Assembly (NCBI RefSeq): GCF_021155775.2 | Contig: NC_060232.1 | Coordinates: 4,533,257-4,597,256, forward strand | Source of the DNA: Neodiprion pinetum | Taxonomy: Eukaryota; Arthropoda; Insecta; Hymenoptera; Diprionidae | DNA length: 64,000 bases | Reading direction: 5' to 3' | Part shown: positions 13,416 through 26,500 of the stretch, piece by piece | How the letters are laid out: each line of letters opens with the position of its first letter | How positions within the stretch are numbered: the stretch's first letter is position 1 | Position numbers and translations under genes: made by a program | Notes under the pieces: generated by a model | What the model was told of the DNA's origin: nothing | What the model saw: only the letters and a program-made list of their open reading frames with translations | Database searches by the model: none

Positions 13416-14908
13416 ATGCGGCTACTGATTATTCTCGTTACAATCGCATTTTCGTGCTTTATTACGAAAAGTGAGGGCTTATTCGGTGAGGATGAAGCGT
13501 GTTACTCGTTCGCTGGTGGCACCGTATATCCAACCGGTACCAAACACGCGGGTCACCAGTTGCAGACAACTCAAGCAGTCAGTGAGTTGAGCGAAATATT
13601 TTTATTTGTTGGGGCCGAAAATTCATTAGCGAATTTATCTTCATGTCTTTCCTAAAACTGGCGAGAATAATGCGATGAGAAATCAAGGAAATGTCACGAC
13701 ATTGAATACTTGATAGTTATTGATATCAGCAAAAAAGTACAGTTATCTTCTTTACGAGAATTCAATCTCGTTTTCCTCAATTCATCTCAATATGGGACTT
13801 TTGAATACCAACCATTTGAAATTGTAATTTATTACACCTTATTGACAATATTAACAGCAGGTGTATTAAATTCGTATCATCATCTTATCTAATCTCTGAT
13901 TAGGTGGTGGGATTAGCACTGATTCCAATACATATTGACCTGTTTCTTGTAAAAAAAAAATCTAAATTAACCATGCGTACCGTTTGTTTCAGTTGGAAAA
14001 CAAGCACCGTTCTGGGAAGGTACGGCTGTTCTTGGAGGCGAATTTAAAGAAATTAAGCTCACGGATTACAAGGGAAAATATTTAGTATTTTTTTTTTATC
14101 CGTTGGATTTGTAAGTTCACAGTCTCTGGAATGGGAATGAAATTTTTTTTTTTTAAATTTACCGACATTTATTTAGATTTTCTGAATTTTCAGCACCTTT
14201 GTTTGCCCCACGGAAATTCTTGCTTTTTCGGATCGATTAAATGAATTTAAGAAATTGAACACTGAGGTCATTGCTGCATCTGTTGACTCACAGTTCACTC
14301 ACCTCGCCTGGATAAACACGCCTAGAAAGGAAGGAGGTCTTGAAAATATTAAAATTCCCTTGCTTTCCGATCTCACTCATAAGATATCAAAGGATTATGG
14401 AGTTTACTTGGAAGATCTTGGACATACTTTGAGGTAACGTGATCACACATTTGAGGCTTTACTTCGCAACCTGTAAAGGTAGTTTGACTTATTTATTTAT
14501 TTTTTTTTCATGTTTGTTTTTATGTTTCATATAAAAATGCAAATGACGTATCGCCAAATATTTTTTCATTCTATTTACAGAGCTCTTTTCATCATCGATG
14601 GTAAAGGAGTACTGCGCCAAATTACAATGAATGATCTCCCTGTCGGACGATCAGTCGATGAAACTTTGAGGCTCGTACAAGCATTCCAATATACAGATGA
14701 ACACGGTGAAGTTTGCCCGGCTGGCTGGAAACCAGGACAAGACACGGTAAGTATCAGAATATTGAGGCAATTTGGTACCTGCAGTACTGTATTTGTTAAT
14801 TTTTACACACGTAAGTAACGACTCTTATTAACGAACATGATTTTTGTATTTCAGATCATTCCGAATCCGGTGGATAAGAAGAAATTCTTTGCGAAAAATC
14901 TCAACTGA
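13416..14908 (+). CDS. Prx4: Peroxiredoxin-4 (secretory-pathway 2-Cys peroxiredoxin)
   Basis: Thiol peroxidase that reduces hydrogen peroxide and peroxides, here with an N-terminal signal peptide (LLIILVTIAFSCFI), so it acts in the ER or is secreted, like Drosophila Jafrac2. Five exons: 13416-13581, 13993-14110, 14194-14433, 14581-14746 and 14855-14908, all in phase, giving 247 aa, the usual size. The peroxidatic Cys is C99 in FTFVCPTEI and the resolving Cys is C220 in GEVCPAGW. The CYSFAGG segment before the catalytic domain is typical of Prx4. The GGLG motif reads GGLE and the C-terminal YF motif reads FF. I chose the second ATG (MRLLI) because it starts the signal peptide; an upstream ATG at 13398 would add six residues. 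AATAAA follows at 14956. The 3' end faces the CHAF1B 3' end 231 bp away. Confidence 0.95.
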
Positions 14909-14955
14909 TTAATTATCATGCTGATTATATTGCATATTTTTTCATAATTTCAAGA

Positions 14956-14961
14956 AATAAA
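14956..14961 (+). terminator. Polyadenylation signal of Prx4
   Basis: AATAAA lies 48 nt after the Prx4 stop codon, in the short tail-to-tail spacer with CHAF1B. Confidence 0.7.
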
Positions 14962-15139
14962 AAAATCTACCCTTGATTAACTACATTTGTAACAACGAAA
15001 TCTTTTACTTGCTCAAAATTAGCATAATAAACTATTTGGATTGAAGTTTTTTAATGACGTACTGAAGATTCACGACACTGTCGTTGATTGGATGTTGTTC
15101 TTGAAAGATACGTGTGTATATATTACCTAAATTTAACGG

Positions 15140-17244
15140 TCAATTCTTCTTCCCACTTCTCGGACTGGAGAGTGTGATAAGCTGTACCCTACGCGGAGTT
15201 TTAGCTGCTATCACATTAGGAACTATTGGTTTTGGAGGTGTTTTTTTAACAATGTCACTTATATTTTCTGTGTTACTTTCTTCTGTGTAAACAAGTTTTA
15301 TATCTTCCGTCTCTTCAAGAACTACGTCATCAACATCTGTCGACTTTGTATTTTGGACGTTTTTCACAAGTTTATCATCTTTATTACCATTATTCGCCTC
15401 TTCGCTAAAGTCAGATGCTTTCACAGGTTTCGTAATGTCAATATCCATTGCGTCACTGCACATATCAATAATGAATTCAGTCTTCTCGGCATTATTAGTC
15501 TTACGCTTTGATTTGGATGAATTTGAATGCACAGATTTCGTTTCTGTCGTGTCATTTATGTTTACCAAACTAGATTCATACACATTTCCCAATTCTCCGT
15601 CTTGGAAATGAATTATTGAACAATAACCGTCTGTTGACGAAACGACTAAAAGACGTCCGTCGGACGACCTGAAATACACACAAATAGAATTTAAATGCAA
15701 TAATGTCGTATTGCTGTGCATTGTGAAACGCAGCATTTCATTTAACTCACCACGCAATGTCTGTCAATCTGGTATAATGAATGTTCGAAATTATTGCAAT
15801 TGGAGAAACTTGTTGAGTGTCATATATGAGGACGGAACTTTTTGTAGCAACTGCAAATACTATTCTATAAGGAATTCCTATCATCGATACCGGGCCATCT
15901 TCTCTCAACTTAAAGTAAATAGGACAACAACGTACAGCTACTGTAAATTGTTCCAAAGACGGCAACACTACTATAGGCCTGAAAAATTAAAAGATATCGC
16001 GTTTAGACATGTCTGTTAGTAGAAAAGCGATGTTTCCAAATTCTGCATACAAAAATCCGATAATAAATGTAATGCAATCGTACATACTCCTTAATATTAT
16101 GCCTGGAGAAGATAATTGTTGCATTGGACAACTTTTCAGAAGATTCTTGAGGTTCAATAATGCCAGATGGCGCAATAATCAATAAGCCATCGGGTGAAAA
16201 CGTAAGTCTTCTGAAGAAGGATTGAAAAGTGTCATCATAAAACAAGCGTACAGTTTTGTCTTTCAGTGGGTGATTGGCTGGCGTGGGGATCTTGGCCTTA
16301 CTGACGCGCTGAACAGTTTTTTTTGTGTTTATATCAAATAACCGGCATTGCCTGTGGACAAAGAAATTTGTGAGCCCAATTTGCACGGGAGAAAGATCAT
16401 TTTTTGTCGAAAACTATATGCTCTACTACCTGTCTGTACTTAATGTGCACACGTATTGATTTGACGGATCCCATGAAACTCCTTGAACAAATCCTTTATG
16501 ATCTGATAATATACCCATGCTTCGCCCTTTTTCAACATCCCACAGAATGGCAGTATTATCAACAGAGCCGGAGACTAAAAAATTGGAATCAGGGGACCAG
16601 CTCAAATCGTAAACATCCTCGACGTGGCCTCGAAGGATCTTCCATAAATTCCATTGTTCTTTATTCTGATTTGTATCATCCCCTGCAAGTGGGGGTGGTT
16701 CAAATTCGCCCCTTTCTTTCCATAACATTATCGCAGACTCTGAAAGAATGAATTAAAAAAATTAAGGATTAAATAATTCAGAGTTAAAAACTGTATTACT
16801 CCATTTTCCTTGCTCACCGTCATCACCAGATGCAAGGATTTCACCCGAAGGAGAAAATCTTACAACATTAACTGCCTTCTGATGGCGACTCAAGTCCCCA
16901 ACAAACTCCACAACCGTTGCTCCCACTTCATTTACTGTGAGATGCCAAATCTAGATTAAATATTGCAAATTAATTGAATAATATTTATTTGGTCACAATA
17001 TTCAGGTTGAAAAAATCGAATATCTTTTAAAACTAATTTAGGCTTTTCATTCAGGTCAATTACCCAGAATTCGCGATGGTAAAAATTGAAACTCTTTACT
17101 TACCAGAACATGAGAATCCGCACCACCAGTAGCCAAACGCCAAAATATTTTACCGTCCGAAGTCTTATTTACACCGGGTTTTAGGTCAATACTCAGAACA
17201 GGATCGCGATTATGCCAGGATATTTCAGGAATCGTACACTTCAT
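15140..17244 (-). CDS. CHAF1B: Chromatin assembly factor 1 subunit p105 (CHAF1B)
   Basis: WD40 subunit of CAF-1, the chaperone that deposits H3-H4 on newly replicated DNA in the nucleus. Six exons join in phase: 17244-17104, 16950-16818, 16739-16430, 16351-16088, 15978-15751 and 15668-15140, giving 534 aa. The N-terminus (EISWHNRDPVLSID) is the family start, followed by WD repeats: RHQKAVNVVRFSPSGEILAS, then LRGHVEDVYDLSWSPD with SVDNTAILWDV, then FVQGVSWDPSNQYV. FFRRLTFSPDG and AVRCCPIYF mark the conserved second half, and VSSTDGYCSI ends the propeller. The last roughly 130 residues are acidic, Ser/Thr-rich and low in complexity, as expected of the tail. A perfect E2F palindrome lies 150 bp upstream of the start codon, which suits S-phase expression. 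CDC5L starts 450 bp away on the other strand. Confidence 0.95.
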
Positions 17245-17693
17245 TATGTTTAATTAGAAGAACATGTATGAGAAAACGATAATTTTAACTGCGCCGTGTT
17301 TCGTCTATCCCGATTTTTATTAAAATTAAATCCACACTTCAATCGGTGATTATTATTTTCTACACATAACCTGATTTTGTACTGCACGAAGAATTTCGCG
17401 CGAAACGCTCCAACGTAGTCTGTGGTTCAGAGAACAATGAAGAAAATCGGTGCATGTGGGAGTTTCAACTCTGTAGAGACAATTAGTTCCTAAAAGTCAC
17501 GATAGAGGTCGATCAATTAAGAAATTGCAACCCTGACTGTTGGTAGCATTGGCTCTTGACGCCACCTTGACGCCATCAACTTCATTGAGAGCGAATTACA
17601 CCTTTAATCAATTTGTAGCGAAAATTCATGCTAGCGAGAATTTTCGTGGCTTCTTACTTTATTTCGTTTGTAGTTAATTAAATTACAAACAAA
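17245..17693. promoter_or_regulatory. Divergent promoter region of CHAF1B and CDC5L
   Basis: The 449 bp between two oppositely directed start codons must hold both promoters. It contains the palindrome TTTCGCGCGAAA at 17394-17405. No obvious TATA box was seen, as expected of housekeeping promoters. Confidence 0.7.
17394..17405. promoter_or_regulatory. Perfect E2F-type palindrome TTTCGCGCGAAA
   Basis: The 12-mer reads the same on both strands and fits the classical E2F/DP consensus TTTSSCGC in both directions. It lies 150 bp from the CHAF1B start codon and about 290 bp from that of CDC5L. CAF-1 genes are replication-coupled, so E2F control is plausible; binding itself is inferred. Confidence 0.7.
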
Positions 17694-20600
17694 ATGCCAC
17701 GTATAATGATAAAAGGTGGTGTTTGGCGCAACACCGAAGTAAGTAACAATTTTCTAACCTCGATTATGAATTTCAAATGCGCCGAACCTTGCGAGATAAA
17801 AGCCGCTGATAATACTCAAAATCAGCACTCTAAATTCTTCGGTTATAATTCAAAAATAATTATGCTTGATTTCTGGACAGATCATTGCATCAAAATTCAC
17901 TGTACTATATATCTTACTTCATTTCATTTTACCTCATACCTGTATAATAGTTGAGTTGGAAACTTTTCGTCCGACATAATTATACACACGTAGCAATTTA
18001 TATATATTTTCTAGGATGAAATTCTCAAAGCAGCGGTTATGAAATATGGAAAAAACCAATGGTCACGTATAGCCTCACTGCTTCACAGAAAGTCTGCTAA
18101 ACAATGTAAAGCACGATGGTTCGAATGGTTGGATCCAAGTATAAAGAAAACAGAATGGAGTCGAGAGGAAGACGAGAAGCTTTTGCATTTGGCAAAGTTA
18201 ATGCCAACACAATGGCGTACCATAGCTCCAATTATCGGACGTACCGCTGCCCAATGTTTAGAACGCTACGAATATTTGCTGTAAGTACGATTGAGTCATG
18301 TCTTAAAAGTCAGCAGTAATAGAGAATTAGCGCTAATCTTATCCTCCATTGAATACTATTTAATTTTCAGAGATCAAGCTCAAAAAAAAGAAGAAGGAGA
18401 AGATGCAGCTGATGATCCTCGCAAATTAAAACCAGGCGAAATTGATCCCAATCCAGAGACAAAACCTGCTCGCCCTGATCCAAAGGATATGGACGAAGAT
18501 GGTAACTGTTGACATGTATTACGATTATAACTAATAAATTCATTACGTTCATTGATTCAGAAAATACTTGATAATAATCTCTAATTTTATCCAGAACTTG
18601 AAATGCTGTCGGAGGCCCGAGCTAGATTAGCAAATACTCAAGGTAAAAAGGCTAAGCGTAAGGCCAGGGAGAAGCAGTTAGAAGAAGCCAGACGATTGGC
18701 GGCGCTTCAGAAACGAAGAGAATTACGAGCTGCTGGAATTACAGTGTCTCAGAAACACAAACGCAAACGTGGCGTAAACTACAACACTGAAATACCATTT
18801 GAAAAACGGCCAGCACTTGGTTTTTATGATACATCAATAGAACATGTTGATCCCCTAGCAGCTGACTTTTCTAGAATGCGTCAACAACATTTAGATGGAG
18901 ACCTGAGGCAAGAAAAGGAGGAGGTACAATATGTGGAATTCTATTTTGAATGAAGTCAACCAATAAGTGTTAAGAGCAACTTTTCTCATTCTATTTGGTC
19001 CAAATAATTGTATAATAATCGTAGATGGAGCGACGCAAGGACAAGCAAAAGCTCAAGCAAAGAAAAGAAAATGATATTCCAATGGGAATGCTAAACAATC
19101 AAGAACCAGTTAAAAAGAGGAGTAAACTGGTCTTGCCAGAGCCACAGATATCTGATCAAGAATTACAACAAGTTGTCAAGCTTGGTAGAGCTTCTGAGGT
19201 ATCAAGTGTTGCATATGTTTTATTGAGTATTCAATCCATCCACAATTTTATTCTTGTTTTCAGTCAACATAAGCACATACAAATGATGTAGTATACTTTT
19301 TATTAGGTGGCTCGAGAAGTTGCAACAGAAAGTGGAGTGACACTATCCGACAGCTTATTGGCGGACTATTCTCTGACTCCAAGTGCAGCAGCAACTCCTC
19401 GCACACCAGCTGCTACGGACAGAATTCTCCAGGAGGCTCAAAATGTGATGGCTTTGACCCATGTTGACACACCTCTAAAAGGTGAACTTCGTTTTCATGA
19501 AATTACGTCTTTAGATTACAAATCTTGCAATAACGTTATTAAAAACTGTTACCACATGTTTTGTAAATCAACTTTGCAGGTGGTTTGAATACACCGCTAC
19601 ACAGTTCGGATTTCAGCAGTATTTTACCTGCTAATAATGTTGTGGCTACACCCAACACTGTATTGGCAACGCCATTCCGCTCACAACGCACTGACGGTAC
19701 ACCTACAAATTCGTTCAATACGCCAACATCTACACGAAGTCAAGCTGGAGCTCTGGTACCGACACCTGTTCGCGATAAACTGAGTATCAATCCAGAAGAA
19801 GGACTGGAAGGTTCAGAGACCCCTGCTCTTCACAAGCAGGTATTCTCAAATTATGAGAATAGTGAGCTGTACCCGAAAAGATCAGCAATTCATCAGCACA
19901 TCAGCTGATTCCATAGTAGAATTACAGTTTTCATTTTTTTTTATTAGGTGAAAGAACAGCTACGTGCTGGATTAAGTACTTTACCCACACCTCGGAATGA
20001 TTATGAAATAGTTGTTCCTGAAGGTGAAGGAGATGATGAAAAAGGAAACGAGTCTTCAGACAATATAATAGAAGATCAAGCTGACATTGATGCTAGACGT
20101 CAACAGGAAATAATTGAGCAGCGTAAGTTTCGTAATCCAGAAGTAACTATCAATTTGCTCAAAATTATATTTCATCCAAAAGTCATGAAAATTTGATTGA
20201 TTATTGTTCAGAAAAAAGGGATCTTGCTCAAAGATCACAAGTGATCCAACGAGATATGCCCAGACCCGTAGACATCAATATGAACATCTTGCGACCGCTT
20301 ATGGATAGTCCACTAACGGACTTGCAGAGGGTATTGAAACAGAAAATAGTCCAATAATCAAATGTAGCAGTAAATGTTGATTATGAAAATTCAAAATATT
20401 AAATATTCATTTCAGGCCGAAGAATTAATAAAGAGAGAAATGATCACAATGCTTCAGTACGACTCGCTGGAAAACCCAGTGACTACAATTACCAAACGAG
20501 GATCAAGTTCTTCAATTGTACAAGCTACCGCATTTCTGGAACAGCATCCCTACATAGACTACGATCCAGAAGAACTTGCGCAAGTAAGTGAAGTTACTAT

Positions 20601-21422
20601 CTGACAAATACTACGTTCTGCCCTACAAAAAATAAAGTTGATTTTGGTATCGAGACTTTTTTATACTATGCTCCAATTTTAACTGAAGTATAACCTTTTC
20701 ACAGGCTCGTAAACTTTTGGAGCAAGAAATGGCAGTTGTGCGGGAAGGAATGGCACATGGAGAACTAAGTTTAGATGCCTATTCTACTGTCTGGGAAGAA
20801 TGTCTGTCACAGGTTTGTTTTTGTCGTCTTTTGTTACAGTTCATCACGCAAAGAATTATATGAACGTGATTAAAAAATTAAATCGATTATTTATTATAGA
20901 TTCTATATCTGGAGAATCAGAAGCGATACACAAGAGCTACTTTAGCTTCAAAGAAAGATAGGGTCGAAGCATGTGAAAGAAAATTAGAAGAAAACCGTGT
21001 TCATATGACTGGGGAAGCAAAACGTGCAGCGAAAATGGAGAAGAAGCTCAAAATATTGACTGGAGGCTATCAGGTAAAGTAATATCTGTGGAATTGTATC
21101 GTGATGTCATGATTGAACGATTCTGAATTCAACAAAATTCAAATTATCAATATGCTCCTCTTTATGAATTTCTGCTAACATCTTTTCACAGACACGTGCA
21201 CAAGGATTATCAAAACAAATACATGACTTATGGGAACAAATCGAACAGGCTCACCTCGAACTATCAACTTTCAAATTTCTCCAAGCACAAGAGGAAGCTG
21301 CAGTACCAAGGCGACTGAATGCACTCATGGAAGACGTCAATAGGCAAACTGAAAGAGAACGTATCTTGCAAAATAAATTTGCTGAGCTTCAAGATCAGTT
21401 GCAGCAGTTACAAGTGCAATAA
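17694..21422 (+). CDS. CDC5L: CDC5-like protein, Prp19-complex splicing factor
   Basis: Nuclear Myb-type protein and core member of the Prp19/NineTeen complex needed for spliceosome activation. Thirteen exons join in phase: 17694-17738, 18015-18280, 18371-18501, 18595-18923, 19025-19198, 19307-19481, 19580-19839, 19948-20122, 20212-20330, 20416-20583, 20705-20812, 20900-21073 and 21192-21422, giving 784 aa (human about 802). Two Myb repeats fill residues 7-107 (NQWSRIASLL, KQCKARWFEWLDP, TQWRTIAPIIGR). Then come a basic helical region with KRKAREKQLEEARRLAALQ, the Thr-Pro-rich middle (TPSAAATPRTPA, NTPTSTRSQAG), LRPLMDSPLTDLQ and the C-terminal coiled coil (WEQIEQAHLEL-like). AATAAA is at 21528. 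The gene is head-to-head with CHAF1B and tail-to-tail with CHORDC1 (206-bp gap). Confidence 0.97.
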
Positions 21423-21527
21423 CGTTAACATAAGAGAGGTTAGATGAAATACTGAAGAAAAAAAAGTAAATATTAAATGAGGAATTGTTCACCTCGTTCC
21501 AAAATTAGCAACTTATGATAAAAGATT

Positions 21528-21533
21528 AATAAA
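21528..21533 (+). terminator. Polyadenylation signal of CDC5L
   Basis: AATAAA 106 nt after the CDC5L stop codon, inside the 206-bp gap to the convergent CHORDC1 stop. Confidence 0.65.
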
Positions 21534-21628
21534 TGACTGCATAATTTATACATGATAATCATTCACGAATGTATTTGTGCTGATATTTCTGGTCTTAAAT
21601 AACTTTAAGTAATAAACAGTCTACATTT

Positions 21629-23033
21629 TCAAAGATCACTGAGGTCTACAGCATCTACTTGTGCGGTTATGCTCTCCTCTTTCTCAGACTCTGACTGTAG
21701 GACAGGAGGTGTTTCCATCGTTTTGGTTGGATTTGCGGTTTCAAGCTTAGCCCAAGTCCCTGGTTCAGCTTTTTTCAATTTTATTTCTACTTTAGTCGGC
21801 AACATGTTTACGCTACTTTCTTCCACATTGACTACCTAAAATAGTGCAAAAATAATCCTTGAAATATAGTTGTCCAATCAAAATTTAGCTATTTGTTTGT
21901 TGTCAAAATTATTTACACTGAAATGAAATAATTCGACATTGAATTGTTATTAATTGTGAAACTTTACCCCTCTGAGTTCAACATCCAGCTCATATCTGGA
22001 ATCTTCCTCTTGGAAGTACAGATCCACAGTCAATCGTACTGGATTTAATCTAACATTCGACCGGCTAGGCTGATACTTCTTACAAAATATGGAAACAACA
22101 ACAAACCCTCCGGTTTGATGCCAATCCATTCGGCACTTGATGGTTTTGCTCTTAGCCTAAGGAAAAGAGATAAAGCTGACTTTCGTGCATAGAAAAAATA
22201 GATCACAAGAGATGTATAATATATTAGTTAAACTTTGATTTCAGGCACATCGTCATAACGCAATTACCTCGTTCAGCCAGAGATGGGTTCCCTGAGAACA
22301 GCCAGGTTGTTCCAAAAAAACGCTGAAATCTGTTGTCTTTTTCTGACAACATGACCAATATTTGAGCCCCTCGTGAAAAATAGGTACACCTGGATGATGA
22401 GTGCACGGTTCTTGATCAGCCAGAGTCTTCGTATACGAGGCTTTGCATCCCTTCCGCTTGCACATTTCACCAATCGGAATTTGAGTCTCTGTGGACGTTG
22501 TGACCTGTACAGCAAGGCCCTCAATTTGCTGCAGTAAGGCAGGTGATACAACAGGTATCAAAGTAACTTGAGGGCTGTCGTAAGGAGGTCTGGGCAAGCT
22601 TAGGTTAACGTTTTTCACCAGAGGTTTCACTTCAATGACTTCATTCATTCTAGATTTGTCAACGGCGGGTTTTTCCGGGTCAGCTGGTTTGACGTTCGTA
22701 TGAAAGGACTTGGTGCAGCCTTTTATGTTCAGAAATTCCGTAAAGTCTGTACATTTTTTATTACAGCACGACCAGCCCTTATAAGCGTCGTGAAAAACAG
22801 GCAGTCCAGGATGATGAATGCAATCACCTAGTCATGGATAAATAATAAACTTGTAAACTTTTTTGCTATTGTGTCGAGATCGTGTACATACATAATAGAA
22901 CAAGATAAAATTTCTTAAATTTTAATAAAGAAGATAACCTTAAATACTTACCTTCCTTGTTATTTTCAGGATCATATTTTTTACCACAACCACGATTATA
23001 ACAGTGCAACATCTTTTCTTCTGATTCCGACAT
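21629..23033 (-). CDS. CHORDC1: CHORD and CS domain protein (CHORDC1/morgana)
   Basis: Cytosolic HSP90-binding co-chaperone with two zinc-binding CHORD domains and a CS (p23-like) domain. Four exons: 23033-22952, 22827-22268, 22156-21968 and 21835-21629, in phase, 345 aa. CHORD-1 starts at the very N-terminus (LHCYNRGCGKKYDPE, then HHPGLPVFHDAYKGWSCC and GCTK) and CHORD-2 follows near residue 140 (CKRKGCKASY, HHPGVPIFHEG, YWSCCQKKTTDF, GCSQGTHLW). All expected Cys/His ligands are visible. Exons 3-4 encode the CS domain (CRMDWHQTGGFVVVSIFCK, then VEIKLKKAEPGTWAKLE). The C-terminal tail is acidic. It is head-to-head with ADAM17 and tail-to-tail with CDC5L. Confidence 0.96.
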
Positions 23034-23534
23034 CACTATGATTCCAATTTATTTGCCTATTAGTGTCAGTGGGCAAATGTTGTACCCAAATCTGTTGATA
23101 CAATGCCACCCGAGGGCCGATTTTATCTTGTACGCGCTTTCCAGCAAATTCTATACAATTCTGTTGGATTCTATAGCCTGTAAATGTGTAGCTGTCAGCA
23201 AGCAAGCGTACACCACACATACGATTTACCAACACCAACGCATTCTTACGTGCGAGCAGAAAAGCCTAAAAGCGTATCGTATGGTACACGCATGCATAAT
23301 TCAGTAAGAAAGGCAGCTGTCTTGATATTTTTAACCAAATCTGCTAAAAAATGGCGTAAACCATTGGTCATGGGCGTAGGACTTTTATTATCTGTGCATC
23401 AGAAGCCAGAATCCAGATCAGATGACACATGTGACTGTCATTTGTGACTTTCGAATGGGATCAAAGTTGGGGTTGAATTGAATAACAATTAAAAACGCGG
23501 TGGTTATTTACCCGAGTGGTTTTGGCTCGATAAC
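23034..23534. promoter_or_regulatory. Divergent promoter region of CHORDC1 and ADAM17
   Basis: A 501-bp spacer between two divergent start codons. Two open frames of 80-90 codons cross it but have no domain or splice support. No specific factor site stands out. Confidence 0.5.
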
Positions 23535-26500
23535 ATGAAGCCGCGCGATTTATTATTGACAATTTTGTTGATACTGCACAATATCTGCAACACTTGTTAG
23601 TGATGATTTAATTAAAATTGACGATCTGTCAAATCTAGTTAAAGGATCGATCGGTATTTTTTTACAGGCTATTTTTCTTTACAGGCAGTCTTCACGACAA
23701 TTTAAAATATTACGAAACGTTACACGCATCTCATTTTCAACACAAAATTGTGAAAAGAGGTGCTCAGCACAGCTATCATCCGTTCAACAAAATAAACGAA
23801 GTAGAATTCTACACTCATGGCAGGTGAGTTGACAATTGATAAGTCATTCACTTCCAATGAATGACAACTTCTCTGGTCCCAATATTTTTGCACAATGCAA
23901 AAACGTGTTTCAACTGTTTTTTAGGAATTTTCGCCTATTCCTCACCCCGAGGCGAGAGGTCATACATTCTAATTTCAAGGCATATGAGGTGAACGAAGAT
24001 GGTGAAGAAACCACAGTTCACGTTGGTAAGGCATAAAGACTGTTAAATTATTTATAAATTTAATTAATCCACCGTCTTTTATGATCTGTTGTATAGACCA
24101 TGAAAACTTTTATCATGGACGCGTCTTTGGAGAAGTGGATTCATATGCTCATGTACACGTTGATGATGGAATGCTGACAGCGACAATAACAGTACCAGAT
24201 GATGACACTTATCACATCGAAGTAATAACACCAACTACACAGTTGTATTAAAAAAATATTCTGTGCACTGGTACTCGTCTACTAAATATCAAAAATGATC
24301 TCCCTGTTTCAGCCTTCCTGGAGACATTTACCCCACGCAGATAATCGTTCTATGATCGTCTATAAAGGATCAAATGTGAAGCTGAGCTGGGAACATTACG
24401 AGGGTGGTGAAGGACACACTCATGGGGTTCCAAAGACCTGCGGATATGTTAAGGAAGATGCAGGTTGAAACTGGATTTCTATAGATGTGGAGGAGATATA
24501 ATAGAGATTTGTAATTCCAGGTGCTGATGGTACAGATGAAGAAGACGATAAAGAGCTAGAAAACGAAATCAGCACTCAAGTGGTGCACGCTTACAATAGA
24601 ACGAAAAGACAAACGGATACTTATGAATATACGCCCACTAAAACTCGCTGTCCTCTGCTGCTGGTTGCAGACTACAGATTTTATCAAGAAATGGGAGCCA
24701 GCAATACGAAAACAACCATCAATTACTTGGTAAACAAACAAGCTATTTTTTAATTTATAATTTTACTAATTTGAGCTGTTAGCTAATCCAGTGTCCCTTA
24801 CAGATCAGCCTCATCGATAGAGTGCACAAAATATACAACGATACTTTGTGGCAGGAGCGTCAAGAGCAGGATGGATTCAAGGGAATGGGTTTTGTAATTA
24901 AAAAAATTGTTGTACATAGCGAGCCAACCCGCATGCGAGGGGGCGAGATCCATTACAACATGGTTCGTGAAAAGTGGGACGTTCGGACTCTGCTTGAGGT
25001 AAAAAAACTATTTTGTTTTCGAAGCGTAATGCACGTTACCGAAGGAAAAAGAAATTTTGCTCCCAATAACTTTGAAACAATTTTCAGGTATTTAGCCGGG
25101 AATATAGTCACAAGGATTTTTGTTTGGCGCACTTATTCACCGATCTTAAATTCGAGGGAGGAATACTAGGCTTGGCATACGTTGGTTCTCCACGTAGAAA
25201 TTCCGTTGGAGGAATATGCACTCCGGGTAAGAAAATACGAATACTTTGAGAAAGATTCATCAATGCATTCGTATATTTTACTCGCATAATGATTTTACCT
25301 TGCTATTTATTTTATTGCCAGAATACTTTAAAAACGGTTACACATTGTACTTAAATTCTGGACTGAGCTCAAGCCGGAATCACTATGGTCAAAGAGTAAT
25401 CACACGCGAAGCTGATCTCGTTACTGCCCATGAGTTTGGACATAACTGGGGATCAGAACATGATCCGGATATAACGGCAAGTCAAAATCGTTTATTTATA
25501 AATTTGTTCCTAACATAGGCCGACACTTATAAATTGTGAATCTTTACACAGGAATGTAGCCCTAGTGCCAGTCAAGGAGGTTCTTATTTGATGTATACAT
25601 ACAGCGTTAGTGGATATGACGTCAATAATAAGGTAATATTTCTAACTAAAATTAACAAATGGCCAAGAGAAATAATACTTACATTTTGCGCAGCGCTTTT
25701 CTCCATGCAGTTTACGCTCAATCAGAAAAGTACTGCAAGCAAAGTCCGGCCGATGCTTCTCTGAACCAGAAGAATCGTTCTGTGGAAATTTGAGAGTAGA
25801 GGGCGATGAGGAGTGTGACGCAGGTCTTTTGGGTACAGAAGACAATGATTCTTGTTGCGATAAGAACTGTAAACTACGTCGTAACGAAGGCGCCGTCTGC
25901 AGGTGAGATGGGACTTCAATCCTACAAAAACACATAACTTGCTTAAAAAAGATAAGACATACTGCGAGATTCAATACATCTAACATCGTTTTGTTTTTCT
26001 AATTCAACAGCGATAAGAACTCTCCGTGCTGCCAAAACTGTGCATTCATGCCAGTTGCGATAAAGTGCCGCGATGCTCAGTACGCTACATGTGAACAGGA
26101 ATCAAGATGCACTGGGGCATCGAGTGAATGTCCTCGATCACCTCCAATGAATGACGGTACTGGATGCTTGGAGCGAGGTCAATGTCGTCACGGAAAGTGC
26201 ATTCCGTACTGTGAAACTCAAGGACTTCAGAGTTGCATGTGTGATACAAGTAAGTTAACCTTTATAAAAACTAATTTTCTTTCTAAAATGACCGAGTTGA
26301 AAAGCAGAGATATTCATCGTTATTATTTGAGGTCCAAGAGGTACTAACTCAGAAGTATCTGTGATTTTTCCAGTTCTAGACGCGTGCAAACGATGTTGCA
26401 GAATGAGCCTCAATGAAACTTGTTTCCCTGTTGATCCCCAAGATATTTTGCCAGATGGCACACCTTGTATTCAAGGATTTTGTAATAAGGTTTGTAGAAC

